Position numbers and translations under genes: made by a program. DNA of 28,648 nucleotides from CAZCGA01 sp964498075. GTDB lineage: Bacteria > Desulfobacterota > Binatia > HRBIN30. Below the pieces are notes generated by a model that saw only the letters and a list, made by a program, of their open reading frames with translations, was not told where the DNA came from and made no database searches. Of this stretch, positions 7,697 through 16,104 are shown one piece after another; position 1 is the stretch's first letter; each line of letters opens with the position of its first letter. The stretch is from NCBI GenBank assembly GCA_964498075.1, contig CAZCGA010000081.1, positions 1-28,648 of the forward strand, written 5' to 3'.

Positions 7697-8586
7697 ATGA
7701 GACGCTCGGCCCATCGCAGCCGCAACTTGCTGACGATGCTGGCGCTGAGCTTCGCCGCCGCTGGGCTCGCCGAAGGCGCCGTCAGAATCCGGCAGTGGGT
7801 GAGAGTTGGCCAGGTCCGCACGGTCGACGATACCCTTACCGTCGATCCGGAGACCGGGCTGCGGATTCCAGTTCCAAACTTGGTGCGGGGTCCGATCCAG
7901 ATCAACTCCCGCGGTTTCCGCGGCCCTGACGTGACCGTACCGAAACCGCCCGGCGTGATCCGTCTCGCCTTCCTGGGCGGATCGACCACGTACTGCGCTG
8001 AGGTCAGCTCGACCGAGCTCACTTGGCCTCACTTGGTGTGGCAGTCGCTGCGCGGCGCGCTTCCCGCCGTGCGGTTCGATTACGTGAATGCCGGGGTGCC
8101 CGGCTACGGTCTCGACGCCATCCGCCGGAGCTTCAGCGCGAGACGGGGAAGCTCAGGTTTGACCCTGAAGAGCTGTCACGCAATTTCGAGCAGCGGCTGC
8201 GGAGCACCATCCGTACGGTGCAGGACGTTGTCGACGTCGTGGCCGTCGCGACCTTTTCGCCGCGGCTCCGGCGCGGCCAACCGCTCGCGGAGCAGAGGCG
8301 CGCCGCGGTGACATCGCTCTACTACATGCCGTACATGACCCTGGACGGGCTCATCGCCGGCTTTGAGGAGTACAACCGCGTGATCCGGTCCGTCGCGGCC
8401 GAGACGGGGGCAGTGCTCATCGGCGGCGAGGAACTGATCCCCGCGGACGAGCTGCACTACAACGACTCGGTGCACTTGAGCGACGCCGGGAGCCGCGTGA
8501 TGGCCGCGCGCGTGGCGCACGCTCTGCTTGACGCACCCGCGTTCCGCCAACTCGTGTCGCGAGTCGAGCGCGCCGGCGCGCGCTGA
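7697..8586 (+). pseudogene. SGNH/GDSL hydrolase, broken by a frameshift with an apparent internal deletion
   Basis: The first part (frame of 7697) reads a signal-anchor-like N-terminus, then GGSTTY with the predicted nucleophile Ser96, and NAGVPGYG at about 131-138 (block II). Homology-like sequence stops near base 8135. It resumes one frame over at about 8127-8145 (ELQRETGKLRF) and runs to 8586. That second part contains the catalytic pair block, AspSerValHis in NDSVHLSDAG. The span of 890 bases is not a multiple of three. The central stretch with block III (GxND), normally some 60-90 residues after block II, is absent, so this looks like a deletion joined out of frame rather than a simple one-base slip. 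The intact protein was probably a periplasmic or membrane-anchored glycan O-acetyl-esterase or acyltransferase of the locus. An assembly error is possible. Confidence 0.75.
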
Positions 8587-8640
8587 AGCGGCGACCGCTG
8601 TGCACCGGGCCCGCGGTATGCGATACACTGCAACCGATTG

Positions 8641-9912
8641 ATGCAGAACGACACTCCCATCGTCTTGCACGTCCTTGACCACTCCCTGCCGCACGTGAGC
8701 GGCTACAGCGTTCGCAGCCATTACATCCTGCGCGCCCAGCTCAGGAACGGAGTCCAAGCGGTGGTGCTCACCTCACCGAAGCACGGTCCGTGTGTGGGCG
8801 ACGAGCAGATTGAGGGTGTCACCTACCAGCGGGTGCCGACGGGCCGGGTTCGCCGCAGCCGATCCATCCCCGGCGCCGACGAGGTGCAGGTGATGCACCA
8901 ACTGCGTGCCCGACTCGTCCAGGTCGTCCGCGAACAGCACATCGACCTCATTCACGCCCACTCGCCCGCCCTCAACGGCATACCGGCCCTCTCTGTCGGC
9001 CGACGGGCCGGCGTTCCGGTGGTCTACGAGATCCGCGCGTTGTGGGAGGATGCCGCAGTGGCGTACCGCGGGCAGCGCCGCGGCTCGGTCCGCTATCGGG
9101 GGATGCGCGCCCTCGAGACCTGGTTGTTGCGCCGGGTCGACGCCGTCGGCGTCATTTCGCAAGGCTTGGCGGGCGACGTGATCGGGCGCGGCATCCCGCC
9201 CCAGAAGGTGTTCCTCGTACCCAACGGTGTGGACACGGAACGGTTTCAGCCCTTGGAACGTGACGTGGACTTGGCGACGCAGCTCGGTCTCGAAGGCCAG
9301 ATCGTGATTGGCTTCATCGGCACGATCTACCGCTACGAAGGGCTGGAGGTCCTCGTGCAGGCGCTGGCGAGAATCGACTCGCCGGTCCCACGTGTGTGCG
9401 CGCTACTGGTGGGCGAGGGTCCTGAATGCGCGCGGCTCGGTGAGCAGGCCCGGCGCCTCGGTATCGCATCACGTGTCACCCTGGTGGGAGAGATCCCCCA
9501 CGCGGATATTCGCCGCTGGTACTCGGTATGCGATGTTCTGGTGTACCCGCGTCACTCGACGCGCTTGACGGAGCTGACCACCCCCCTCAAGCCCCTCGAG
9601 GCGATGGCCATGAGCAAAGCCGTCGTGGGCGGTAACGTTGGCGGACTGCGCGAGCTCATCCAGGATGGCGAGACGGGCATGCTCTTTCCTGCGGGCGACG
9701 CGGGTGCGCTCGCCGCCCTGCTGGCGCGGCTGATCCACGATGACGAGCTCCGCGCCACTCTGGGCCGACGGGCGCGAAGTTTCGTGTGCACCCAGCGCCA
9801 GTGGCAGCACGCGGCGCAGGCGGCCATCGGCACCTACCGGACACTCTTAGACCACGTTCCGCAGGAAGGGCGCGATTGCCTACGCCCGGCAGCGAGTACC
9901 GATGCGGAGTGA
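8641..9912 (+). CDS. Family-4 glycosyltransferase, exosortase A-associated type (stp3-like)
   Basis: This 423-residue cytosolic GT-B enzyme uses a sugar-nucleotide donor to extend a lipid-linked glycan. Its N-terminus (HVLDHSLPHVSGYSVRSHYI, about 10-29) and the TSPKHG motif at 44-49 match what I recall of the PEP-CTERM/exosortase A-associated glycosyltransferase subfamily TIGR04063. VPNGVDTERF at about 193-202, FIGTIYRYEGL at 225-235 and TPLKPLEAMAM at 314-324 are the GT4 C-terminal donor-site motifs. The ATG at 8641 is preferred over the adjacent TTG; no clear Shine-Dalgarno sequence is seen. It follows the broken SGNH gene by 54 bases and precedes the next glycosyltransferase by 30, so the two GT genes are probably co-transcribed. 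The sugar specificity is unknown. Confidence 0.9.
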   Translation: MQNDTPIVLHVLDHSLPHVSGYSVRSHYILRAQLRNGVQAVVLTSPKHGPCVGDEQIEGVTYQRVPTGRVRRSRSIPGADEVQVMHQLRARLVQVVREQHIDLIHAHSPALNGIPALSVGRRAGVPVVYEIRALWEDAAVAYRGQRRGSVRYRGMRALETWLLRRVDAVGVISQGLAGDVIGRGIPPQKVFLVPNGVDTERFQPLERDVDLATQLGLEGQIVIGFIGTIYRYEGLEVLVQALARIDSPVPRVCALLVGEGPECARLGEQARRLGIASRVTLVGEIPHADIRRWYSVCDVLVYPRHSTRLTELTTPLKPLEAMAMSKAVVGGNVGGLRELIQDGETGMLFPAGDAGALAALLARLIHDDELRATLGRRARSFVCTQRQWQHAAQAAIGTYRTLLDHVPQEGRDCLRPAASTDAE

Positions 9913-9942
9913 GCCTCGACCGGCGGCGGCGCGTGGCCTCGC

Positions 9943-11121
9943 ATGCGCGTGCTGGTGCTGAGCTCGCTGTTTCCGAGCGCGGCGCGGCCGACGTTCGGCG
10001 TGTTCGTGCGGGAACGCGTGCGTCACGTCGCGGCGCACTGCGACGTCGTCGTCGTTGCACCGATTCCGTGGTTTCCGGGCAACCGATGGATTCGAGGGCG
10101 AGAGTACTGGGCCACGCCCGTCCGCGAGAACCAGGCGGGCCTCACCGTTTACTATCCGCGCGTCCTCTCCATCCCGCGCCTCGGCAAGGCTCTGGACGGG
10201 ACGCTGTATTGTCTCAGCCTCCTCCCGTTTCTCCTCTGGCTGCGGCGCCGCTTCCCATTCGATCTGATCGATGCGCAGTTCGGCTATCCCGACGGCGTTG
10301 CCGCGGCGCTCTTGGGCAAGATCTTTCGGCGGCGCGTCTTGATCACTCTGCGTGGTGACGAGGTCCGCGTTGCTGCATACACGCTGCGGCGGTTGCAGAT
10401 GGGCGGTGCACTCAAGTCGGCGCGCGTCATCGCGGTGAGCGATGCGCAGCGCCAGGTTGCGGCCCGCTTCGGTGTCGACGTGAGTGCGGTGCGCGTGGTC
10501 CCCAACGGTGTGGACTCATCGCGCTTCCAGCCGTCGGACCGGCGCGCCGCGCGGTTGCGGCTCGGGCTGCCCGACCACCGGGTGATCCTGTTGGCGGTTG
10601 GATCGATGATCGCAGGTAAGGGTCATCATCGCGTCTTGGAAGTCCTTCCCGATCTCGTGACCGCACGACCGGATCTTCTCTACATCGCCGTTGGCAATGC
10701 GGTGCGCGGCGATCGGTATGGCGCGATGCTGCACGAGATGGTGCACCGGCGTCGCCTGCAAGCGCATGTGCTCCTCGTTCACGGGCGCCCGCACGAGGAA
10801 ATCCCGTACTGGTTGGCCGCCGCGAATCTCTTCTGTCTGGCCACCAGCCGCGAGGGGTGCTGCAACGCGATCATCGAAGCACTCGCCTGCGGCTTGCCGG
10901 TCGTCACCACCCGGGTGGGCGGCAATGCGGAGCTGCTGCGCGAGGGAGAGGATGGATTGCTCGTTCCGTTCTGGGATGCAGGTGCATTCGCGGGCGCGAT
11001 CCTGGCGGCGTTGGATCACGACTGGGATCGCCCGGCGATTGCCGCACGGGCGCGCCGGCACAGCTGGGATGACACCGCGAGAATGGTGATCGCGGAGATG
11101 CAGGCGGCGCTACGAAGCTGA
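9943..11121 (+). CDS. Family-4 glycosyltransferase
   Basis: This 392-residue GT-B fold glycosyltransferase is probably a cytosolic or peripheral enzyme adding one sugar to the lipid-linked repeat. Visible are an N-terminal SSLFPSAARPTFGVFV acceptor-domain opening typical of GT4 exopolysaccharide enzymes, VPNGVDSSRFQP at about 186-197, GSMIAGKG near 220-227, and the EX7E motif with Glu304 and Glu312 (EGCCNAIIE). The next gene is convergent and only 29 bases separate the two stops, with no obvious terminator. It is the last gene of plus-strand block B. Donor, acceptor and linkage cannot be told. Confidence 0.9.
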   Translation: MRVLVLSSLFPSAARPTFGVFVRERVRHVAAHCDVVVVAPIPWFPGNRWIRGREYWATPVRENQAGLTVYYPRVLSIPRLGKALDGTLYCLSLLPFLLWLRRRFPFDLIDAQFGYPDGVAAALLGKIFRRRVLITLRGDEVRVAAYTLRRLQMGGALKSARVIAVSDAQRQVAARFGVDVSAVRVVPNGVDSSRFQPSDRRAARLRLGLPDHRVILLAVGSMIAGKGHHRVLEVLPDLVTARPDLLYIAVGNAVRGDRYGAMLHEMVHRRRLQAHVLLVHGRPHEEIPYWLAAANLFCLATSREGCCNAIIEALACGLPVVTTRVGGNAELLREGEDGLLVPFWDAGAFAGAILAALDHDWDRPAIAARARRHSWDDTARMVIAEMQAALRS

Positions 11122-11150
11122 ATCGTCGGGCCGACAGCGCCGGCATCCCC

Positions 11151-12101
11151 TCACCAGTCGAGGTCCCGCTCATAGCCCAGCGCGACCAGCAGGTCTCCGG
11201 CCAGCGCCTTGAAGCGGCTCTTCTCTGCTGCGGTGAAATGGTTCTGCCAGTCGCCCACAGCTCCGTTGCGAGCGAAGCGTCGTCGGCTCTCCTGCCCCGG
11301 CTCCCGTCCAGTCCAATAGTGGAAGGACGATCGGTGCAGCACGTCCTCCACGACCACCGCATCAGGCGGCAAGTCGAGGAACTCGAAGAGTGCCCCGACC
11401 ACGGTGCGCCCGTGTCGCACGAGCGATTCGTAGGAGCAGGTGAACATCGCCTGCGTGGCCGCGACCTCCGTCTGCGCTTCGATCGCCCGGCGCCACGCCA
11501 ACACGCTCGCATCAAACGACCAGCTGCCACGCCGTCGGTAGGCCGAGGTAAAGAAGCGGTCGGAAACGACGACGTCGCGACCGTCGCGGTAGATCGCCAG
11601 CAGCTTTGCCCGCGGAAAGAGGCGCTTGATCCGCGCCACATAGAAGATGTTCTGCGGGGTCTTCTCGAGCAAGTAGCGTTGCGGGTGCAAGGCCTCAGAC
11701 AGAAACCCGAAGAAGTATCGGCAATAGTCGTCGGGTGATGGCCTGTGCAGCAACCCCTGTCGGAGCGCCCGCCGTTCCGCACACGTCAGGTCCAGCAGCC
11801 CGGCCGGTCGATCCGCGGGGGCAAGCGACACTGCCGCGGGGAGTCGCGTGAGGAACGGACGCGACCATGCCAGCAGCCGCTGCCGCACGAGGTTGCGCCG
11901 GCCACCCTTGCTCCACGGGACGCGTGAGAAGAGCGTGCGCGTGCACGCCCGCAGATCCGGCGCGCGCTCGGTGTGATCGAAGATGTGCGTCTCCTGCACG
12001 CCGCGGATCGCCGGGTGCAAGCTGAGCAGGTTGAGGAGCCATGTGCTCCCGCTCTTGTAGTGCCCGACGATGAACGCCAGATCCGTACCGCCGTCGTTCA
12101 T
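11151..12101 (-). CDS. PAPS-dependent sulfotransferase
   Basis: This protein of about 316 residues should transfer sulfate from PAPS to a hydroxyl or amine, here probably on the glycan made by the surrounding genes. The 5'-phosphosulfate loop is at 13-24 (GHYKSGSTWLLN). The 3'-phosphate-binding region is at about 170-180 (IYRDGRDVVVS), with Arg172 and Ser180 in the expected places. EKTPQN at 146-151 is a common feature of bacterial Sulfotransfer_3-type enzymes. The ATG at 12101 overlaps the asnB stop codon as ATGA, which implies translational coupling and decides the start; a longer upstream reading frame lies inside asnB and is rejected. It is the last gene of the eight-gene minus-strand operon. 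No transmembrane segment is evident, so sulfation probably occurs in the cytoplasm before export. Confidence 0.88.
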   Translation of the reverse strand: MNDGGTDLAFIVGHYKSGSTWLLNLLSLHPAIRGVQETHIFDHTERAPDLRACTRTLFSRVPWSKGGRRNLVRQRLLAWSRPFLTRLPAAVSLAPADRPAGLLDLTCAERRALRQGLLHRPSPDDYCRYFFGFLSEALHPQRYLLEKTPQNIFYVARIKRLFPRAKLLAIYRDGRDVVVSDRFFTSAYRRRGSWSFDASVLAWRRAIEAQTEVAATQAMFTCSYESLVRHGRTVVGALFEFLDLPPDAVVVEDVLHRSSFHYWTGREPGQESRRRFARNGAVGDWQNHFTAAEKSRFKALAGDLLVALGYERDLDW

Positions 12102-14035
12102 GCGACCGGGTCCGGACGGCGGGCTGGTGCGCGGCTCGCGGACGCGACGGATGGCGCGTCGGACACGAAGCGGTCGTACCAGAGGTTGAACATCAGAATG
12201 ATCCAGAGCTCCGTGGCGCGGTCGCGTCTCCCCGACTCGTGCTCGCGACACAGGAGGCGCACAGTCGAGGGGTCGAACAGATCATGACGCGTCGGAGCCA
12301 GGACGTGGTCGTGGAGCAGCGGCCGCAGCGCGGTGCGCAACCAGAGGTTGATCGGCATCAAGAAGCCCATCTTCGGCCGCGCCAGGATCTCCGGCGGCAA
12401 CAAGCCGCGCACCGCCTCCTTGAGGACCAGCTTGGTGTGCGCACCCTTGAGCTTCAAGGCCGACGGCAGCGCCGCGACGTACTCGACGAGATGATGATCC
12501 AAGAGCGGGCAGCGCACTTCGAGCGAGTGCGCCATGCTGGCGCGGTCGACCTTGGTCAGGATGTCGTCCGGCAGGTACGTCTTGAAGTCGATGTACTGGA
12601 TGCGCGACAGCGAATCCGGTCCGTCGGCGGCGCGGTAGAGATCTTCGAACAGCTCGCCGGTGTGATAGCCGGCGAGTGCGCGGCGCACGTCGCCGCTCAG
12701 CAAGCGTGTGCGGTCGTCGTCGTGAATTCCGCTGACCGAGTAGAGATAAGCATCCCAGGGCGTGCGCGCGAGATTGCTGAGGAACGCCTTGCCGCGGAAG
12801 ATCTGCGGTAGGACGTCCGCCTTCGGATAGAGCGCGCCGAGGAGACCAAACACCGGCCGGCGCAACGCCGCGGGAACCAGAGCCCGCACCATGTTCTCGC
12901 GCACATCGAAGAAGTAGCGGCGATAGCCCGCGAAGCTCTCGTCGCCGCCGTCACCGGAGAGGGCGACGGTGACGTGGGCGCGTGCCAGCTGCGCCACGTA
13001 GTAGGTCGGCACGGCCGACGAATCGGCGAACGGCTCATCGTAGTGCCAGACCAGCCTGTCCAAGACGTCCAGCGCCGCCGGCATCACGACCCGTTCGTGG
13101 TGTGCGGTATTGAAGTGGCGCGCCACCAGGCGCGCGTACGGCAGCTCGTCGAACTCCGCCTCCGGAAACCCGATCGAGGTCGTGGTCACCGGTGACTGTG
13201 CGGCCTCCGCCATCAGGCCCACCACCGCCGAAGAATCGAGGCCGCCGCTCAGAAAAGCCCCCAGGGGAACGTCGCTGCGCAGCCGTAGCGCCACCGCCTG
13301 CCGCAGCAGAGCGGCAACGTCTCCGGCGGCAGACCCGTCGCCTGCCGGCGCGCGTCCGAAGTGGATGTCCCAATAGCAACGCGCGCGAGCGCCACCGTCC
13401 TCAGCCACCAGACAGTGACCGGCCGGCAGCTTCCGGATCTGGCGGAAGATCGACTTCTCGCGCGGGACGTAGCGCAGCGTGAGGTAGTCGTTCACCGCTT
13501 CGAGATCGAGGGTGCGATCCAGCCCGGGGAAGGCGAGCAGCGCCTTTATCTCGGAGCCGAAGATGAAGGCGTCGCCGACGGTCGCGTAGTACAGCGGCTT
13601 CTTCCCCAGCCGGTCGCGGGCGAGGAAGAGCCGCCGGCGGCGTTGGTCCCAGACGGCAAACGCGAACATGCCGCGGAACCGATCGAGGCAGGACACGCCC
13701 CACTCCTCGTACGCGTGCACGATCGCCTCCGTGTCGGAGCGGGTGCGGAACACGTGCCCCTTGTGCTCCAGCAGCGCGGTCAGATCGGCGTAGTTGTAGA
13801 TCTCGCCGTTGAAGACGACCCAGACCGTGCCGTCTTCGTTGCTGATCGGCTGGCGGCCGGTTTCCAAGTCGATGACACTGAGGCGGCGATGGCCTAAGCC
13901 GATGTGGTCGTCGATGAAGTAGCCTTCGTCGTCGGGGCCGCGGTGCACGAGCGTCCGCGTCATGCGTTCGAGCACGGTTTTCCAGTCTCCAGGCGGTGTG
14001 CCGGAGCGGTGGTAGATGCCTGCGATGCCGCACAT
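12098..14035 (-). CDS. asnB: Asparagine synthetase-type amidotransferase (exosortase A-associated class)
   Basis: This 645-residue class II glutamine amidotransferase has Cys2 as the N-terminal nucleophile (MCGIAG), Arg50, FNGEIYNY at 75-82 and Asp101 lining the glutaminase site. The ATP-pyrophosphatase signature SGGLDSS is at 263-269. Both domains are intact, so it should take ammonia from glutamine and amidate an ATP-activated carboxylate. In exopolysaccharide loci such AsnB homologues are thought to amidate a sugar acid or another glycan carboxyl rather than free aspartate; the length and context fit the exosortase A-associated amidotransferase 1 group (TIGR03108), from recall. It lies 37 bases after the GNAT gene and overlaps the sulfotransferase by ATGA. 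The C-terminal 30 or so residues are low-complexity Ala/Arg/Pro. Confidence 0.9.
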   Translation of the reverse strand: MCGIAGIYHRSGTPPGDWKTVLERMTRTLVHRGPDDEGYFIDDHIGLGHRRLSVIDLETGRQPISNEDGTVWVVFNGEIYNYADLTALLEHKGHVFRTRSDTEAIVHAYEEWGVSCLDRFRGMFAFAVWDQRRRRLFLARDRLGKKPLYYATVGDAFIFGSEIKALLAFPGLDRTLDLEAVNDYLTLRYVPREKSIFRQIRKLPAGHCLVAEDGGARARCYWDIHFGRAPAGDGSAAGDVAALLRQAVALRLRSDVPLGAFLSGGLDSSAVVGLMAEAAQSPVTTTSIGFPEAEFDELPYARLVARHFNTAHHERVVMPAALDVLDRLVWHYDEPFADSSAVPTYYVAQLARAHVTVALSGDGGDESFAGYRRYFFDVRENMVRALVPAALRRPVFGLLGALYPKADVLPQIFRGKAFLSNLARTPWDAYLYSVSGIHDDDRTRLLSGDVRRALAGYHTGELFEDLYRAADGPDSLSRIQYIDFKTYLPDDILTKVDRASMAHSLEVRCPLLDHHLVEYVAALPSALKLKGAHTKLVLKEAVRGLLPPEILARPKMGFLMPINLWLRTALRPLLHDHVLAPTRHDLFDPSTVRLLCREHESGRRDRATELWIILMFNLWYDRFVSDAPSVASASRAPARRPDPVA

Positions 14036-14072
14036 CTTCGGGCAATGGCGTCAGCGCGTGGCGGTCCCTCTC

Positions 14073-15125
14073 TCAGACGTCACGATCCCCGCCCATCAAC
14101 CACCAGTTGTTCGCCGCGGCAAGCGTCGCAGTATGCGCGGTGCCCTCGGCGAAAAAGGGTACGGGGCCGATGTGCTCCTCCCGCCGGACAAATCCCAGCG
14201 ACTCGACCATGCGGGCGCTGCCGCTGCCCGCCACGACCTCGACATCGAGTGCTTCCGCGTGTTGGCTCCGCGCCCAGTGCGCCGCTTCGGCGACCAGCGG
14301 CAGACGAACGCTCTCGTCCTCCTCCGTGTGGAGGTCGACGAGTGAGACGACCGGTGACTCCCCGGAGCGAAGCACCGCGTAGCCGACGAGCCGACCGTCC
14401 CTGCGGGCGCAGATGATGTCGTGGCGCCACATGGTGTGCTGGAGATAGCGCCAGTTGAGATACGCAGCGTCGCGTACGCCCATGACCGGGCGACAGCCGG
14501 CAAGGCGCGCATCGAGAGCATCGAATTCCTTACCGCACGCGGCGGAGAGCAGTTCCACTCGGACGGCCTGGGCTGCGCGCGCACGCGCATCGCGCCTGCG
14601 GAGGGCCAAGTCCGCTGCCGCGCCGACGGCAGCGGAGATCACGCCCATGCCGAGCTGGCGCCGCGCGAAGGTCTTGAGGGAGACCGGGCGCACCCAGCGC
14701 TGGGCGCGCCCGAGCTCGCTGCAACCCGTCCGCCCGTGGACCACCAACATCGGCCCGTTTGGATAGCCGTAGGTGAACGCATACGCACCGGCGCACACCG
14801 GCGCATGCGTGGCGCGTAGCAGCTGCAGCGCAACGCCGAGTCTGCGGTAGGCCTGGTCGACGGCGAAGTCGCCCAGGCAGAGCGCCCGGAGGATGGTACC
14901 GTCGACCCGCATGCGGCGCGGATGGGCCGCCGCCGTCCCAAGCGGCATGGCATTCTGGTCTTCGGCGAGCCAGACGAGCGCCGGGCCATCCGGATTTGAG
15001 AGGTAGAGCCACTCGAAGCGCTCGGACGTGGCGGCGGTGGGCAGATTGCGCCGCAACACGGCGAGGATCGGTTCCCGTTCCGCACATGCATCAACCTGGC
15101 GAACCCTGATGGGCGCGGTTGGCAT
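14073..15125 (-). CDS. GNAT-family acyltransferase of the glycan operon
   Basis: This 350-residue protein starts at the ATG at 15125, two bases after the deacetylase stop codon. The acetyl-CoA pyrophosphate-binding motif is QAYRRLGVALQLL at about 91-103, preceded by the beta-strand LGDFAVD. WLYLSNPDG (39-47) and AAYLNWRYLQ further on are the tryptophan/tyrosine 'WxYxxNP'-like signatures I associate with GNAT proteins of polysaccharide clusters. The protein is about twice the size of a single GNAT domain, so it may carry two GNAT folds in the FemAB manner, the second degenerate. The likely role is N- or O-acylation of a sugar on the growing repeat unit, possibly countering the deacetylase encoded next to it. 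The substrate is unknown. Confidence 0.75.
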   Translation of the reverse strand: MPTAPIRVRQVDACAEREPILAVLRRNLPTAATSERFEWLYLSNPDGPALVWLAEDQNAMPLGTAAAHPRRMRVDGTILRALCLGDFAVDQAYRRLGVALQLLRATHAPVCAGAYAFTYGYPNGPMLVVHGRTGCSELGRAQRWVRPVSLKTFARRQLGMGVISAAVGAAADLALRRRDARARAAQAVRVELLSAACGKEFDALDARLAGCRPVMGVRDAAYLNWRYLQHTMWRHDIICARRDGRLVGYAVLRSGESPVVSLVDLHTEEDESVRLPLVAEAAHWARSQHAEALDVEVVAGSGSARMVESLGFVRREEHIGPVPFFAEGTAHTATLAAANNWWLMGGDRDV

Positions 15126-15126
15126 T

Positions 15127-16104
15127 CTACCAGCACCGTGCGCCGCTGACCCGTCGTTGCAGGTACTCGAAGCCGTCGAGGTACTTGCGGAACATCGACG
15201 CGTCGGTGGCGACGCAACCGATCCGCGGCAACGCAAAGCGATTCGACGCGGCCGTCACACAGCCGAAGTGCGCCGCGCTGGCGCAGCCGTACCCCGCTTT
15301 GGCGACCATCTCGACGTGTTCGGGTCCGTAGTCTGGGAAGAGGCCGTTCGGGTAGCAGAATGACGCGACCTCAACACCGAGGCGTCGCTCCAGCTCTTGG
15401 CGCGAACCGTACACTTCATCCCACGACCGTTCGGCGTCGATCGTGTTGAGGATGGCGTGCGTGCGCGAATGAGAGCCGATGTCCACCAGCCCCGAGCCAG
15501 CCAACTCCTTCAGCTCTGCCCACGAGAGCAGGGCGTAGGGCGCCGGCGCGTCCGCAGGGATCGGGGCTCCGGCTCGCTGCGCCAGCTCCTCGAGACGCCG
15601 GTCACGTTCGGCCGGTGGCAGGCGCTTGAGCGCCGCGAGCGTCGCGCGGCTCCACTCTGCAGAGAACGCCGCCGAACCCCTGGCGGAATCCCGCACACAC
15701 TTGAACTTGTCGGTCCACAGCCACTGCCCGCTGTCCGGCAAATCACTCACGACGAACAGGGTCGCGGGAACTCGAAACTCTTGCAGCAGCGGAAACGCCC
15801 ACCGGCGGAAGCTGGCGTATCCGTCGTCGATGGTGATCACCACCGAGCGGGCCGGCGGCGCGTCGCCGGCGGCGAGCGCTCGACTGAGATCTTGCAATCG
15901 GAGCGGGCGGTAATGTTGCTTGATGTACCGCAGCTGGCGACGAAACGTGTCGGCGGGGGTGCAGTCGGCGCGGGCTTCGGTGGGTCCACAGAAGTTGTGG
16001 TACATGAGAATGCGCGGCCACTGGGAAGACAGCCATCGCGCCGCGTGAAAGGCACCGCTGGCAGCCGCCGTCGAGCGCGCGAGGCGTCTCAAGCCGGCAA
16101 GCAC
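15127..16104 (-). CDS. Polysaccharide deacetylase (NodB/CE4 family)
   Basis: This 325-residue carbohydrate esterase 4 protein is a metal-dependent N- or O-deacetylase. The metal and catalytic motifs are intact: TIDDG at 91-95 with Asp93/Asp94, HSRTH at 212-216 as the two metal histidines, and FCYPNG near 249-254. An early RILMYHNF segment (31-38) is common in this branch. No clear signal peptide is seen, although residues 10-35 are mildly hydrophobic. The start is set at GTG 16104 because GGAGGA at 16112-16117 lies seven bases upstream; the open frame continues into the preceding gene but that part is not protein-like. The gene overlaps the upstream glycosyltransferase by 16 bases. It is a different subfamily from the deacetylase at 23987. 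Confidence 0.88.
   Translation of the reverse strand: MLAGLRRLARSTAAASGAFHAARWLSSQWPRILMYHNFCGPTEARADCTPADTFRRQLRYIKQHYRPLRLQDLSRALAAGDAPPARSVVITIDDGYASFRRWAFPLLQEFRVPATLFVVSDLPDSGQWLWTDKFKCVRDSARGSAAFSAEWSRATLAALKRLPPAERDRRLEELAQRAGAPIPADAPAPYALLSWAELKELAGSGLVDIGSHSRTHAILNTIDAERSWDEVYGSRQELERRLGVEVASFCYPNGLFPDYGPEHVEMVAKAGYGCASAAHFGCVTAASNRFALPRIGCVATDASMFRKYLDGFEYLQRRVSGARCW

Noticed and set aside
11122..11150. A GTCGG/CCGAC inverted repeat between the convergent genes as a terminator
   Set aside because: The arms are five bases with a one-base loop and no T-run follows, so it cannot form a useful hairpin.
12102..12251. A 50-residue N-terminal extension of the sulfotransferase
   Set aside because: The residues overlap asnB and are Arg-rich, whereas the PAPS loop follows shortly after the ATG at 12101.
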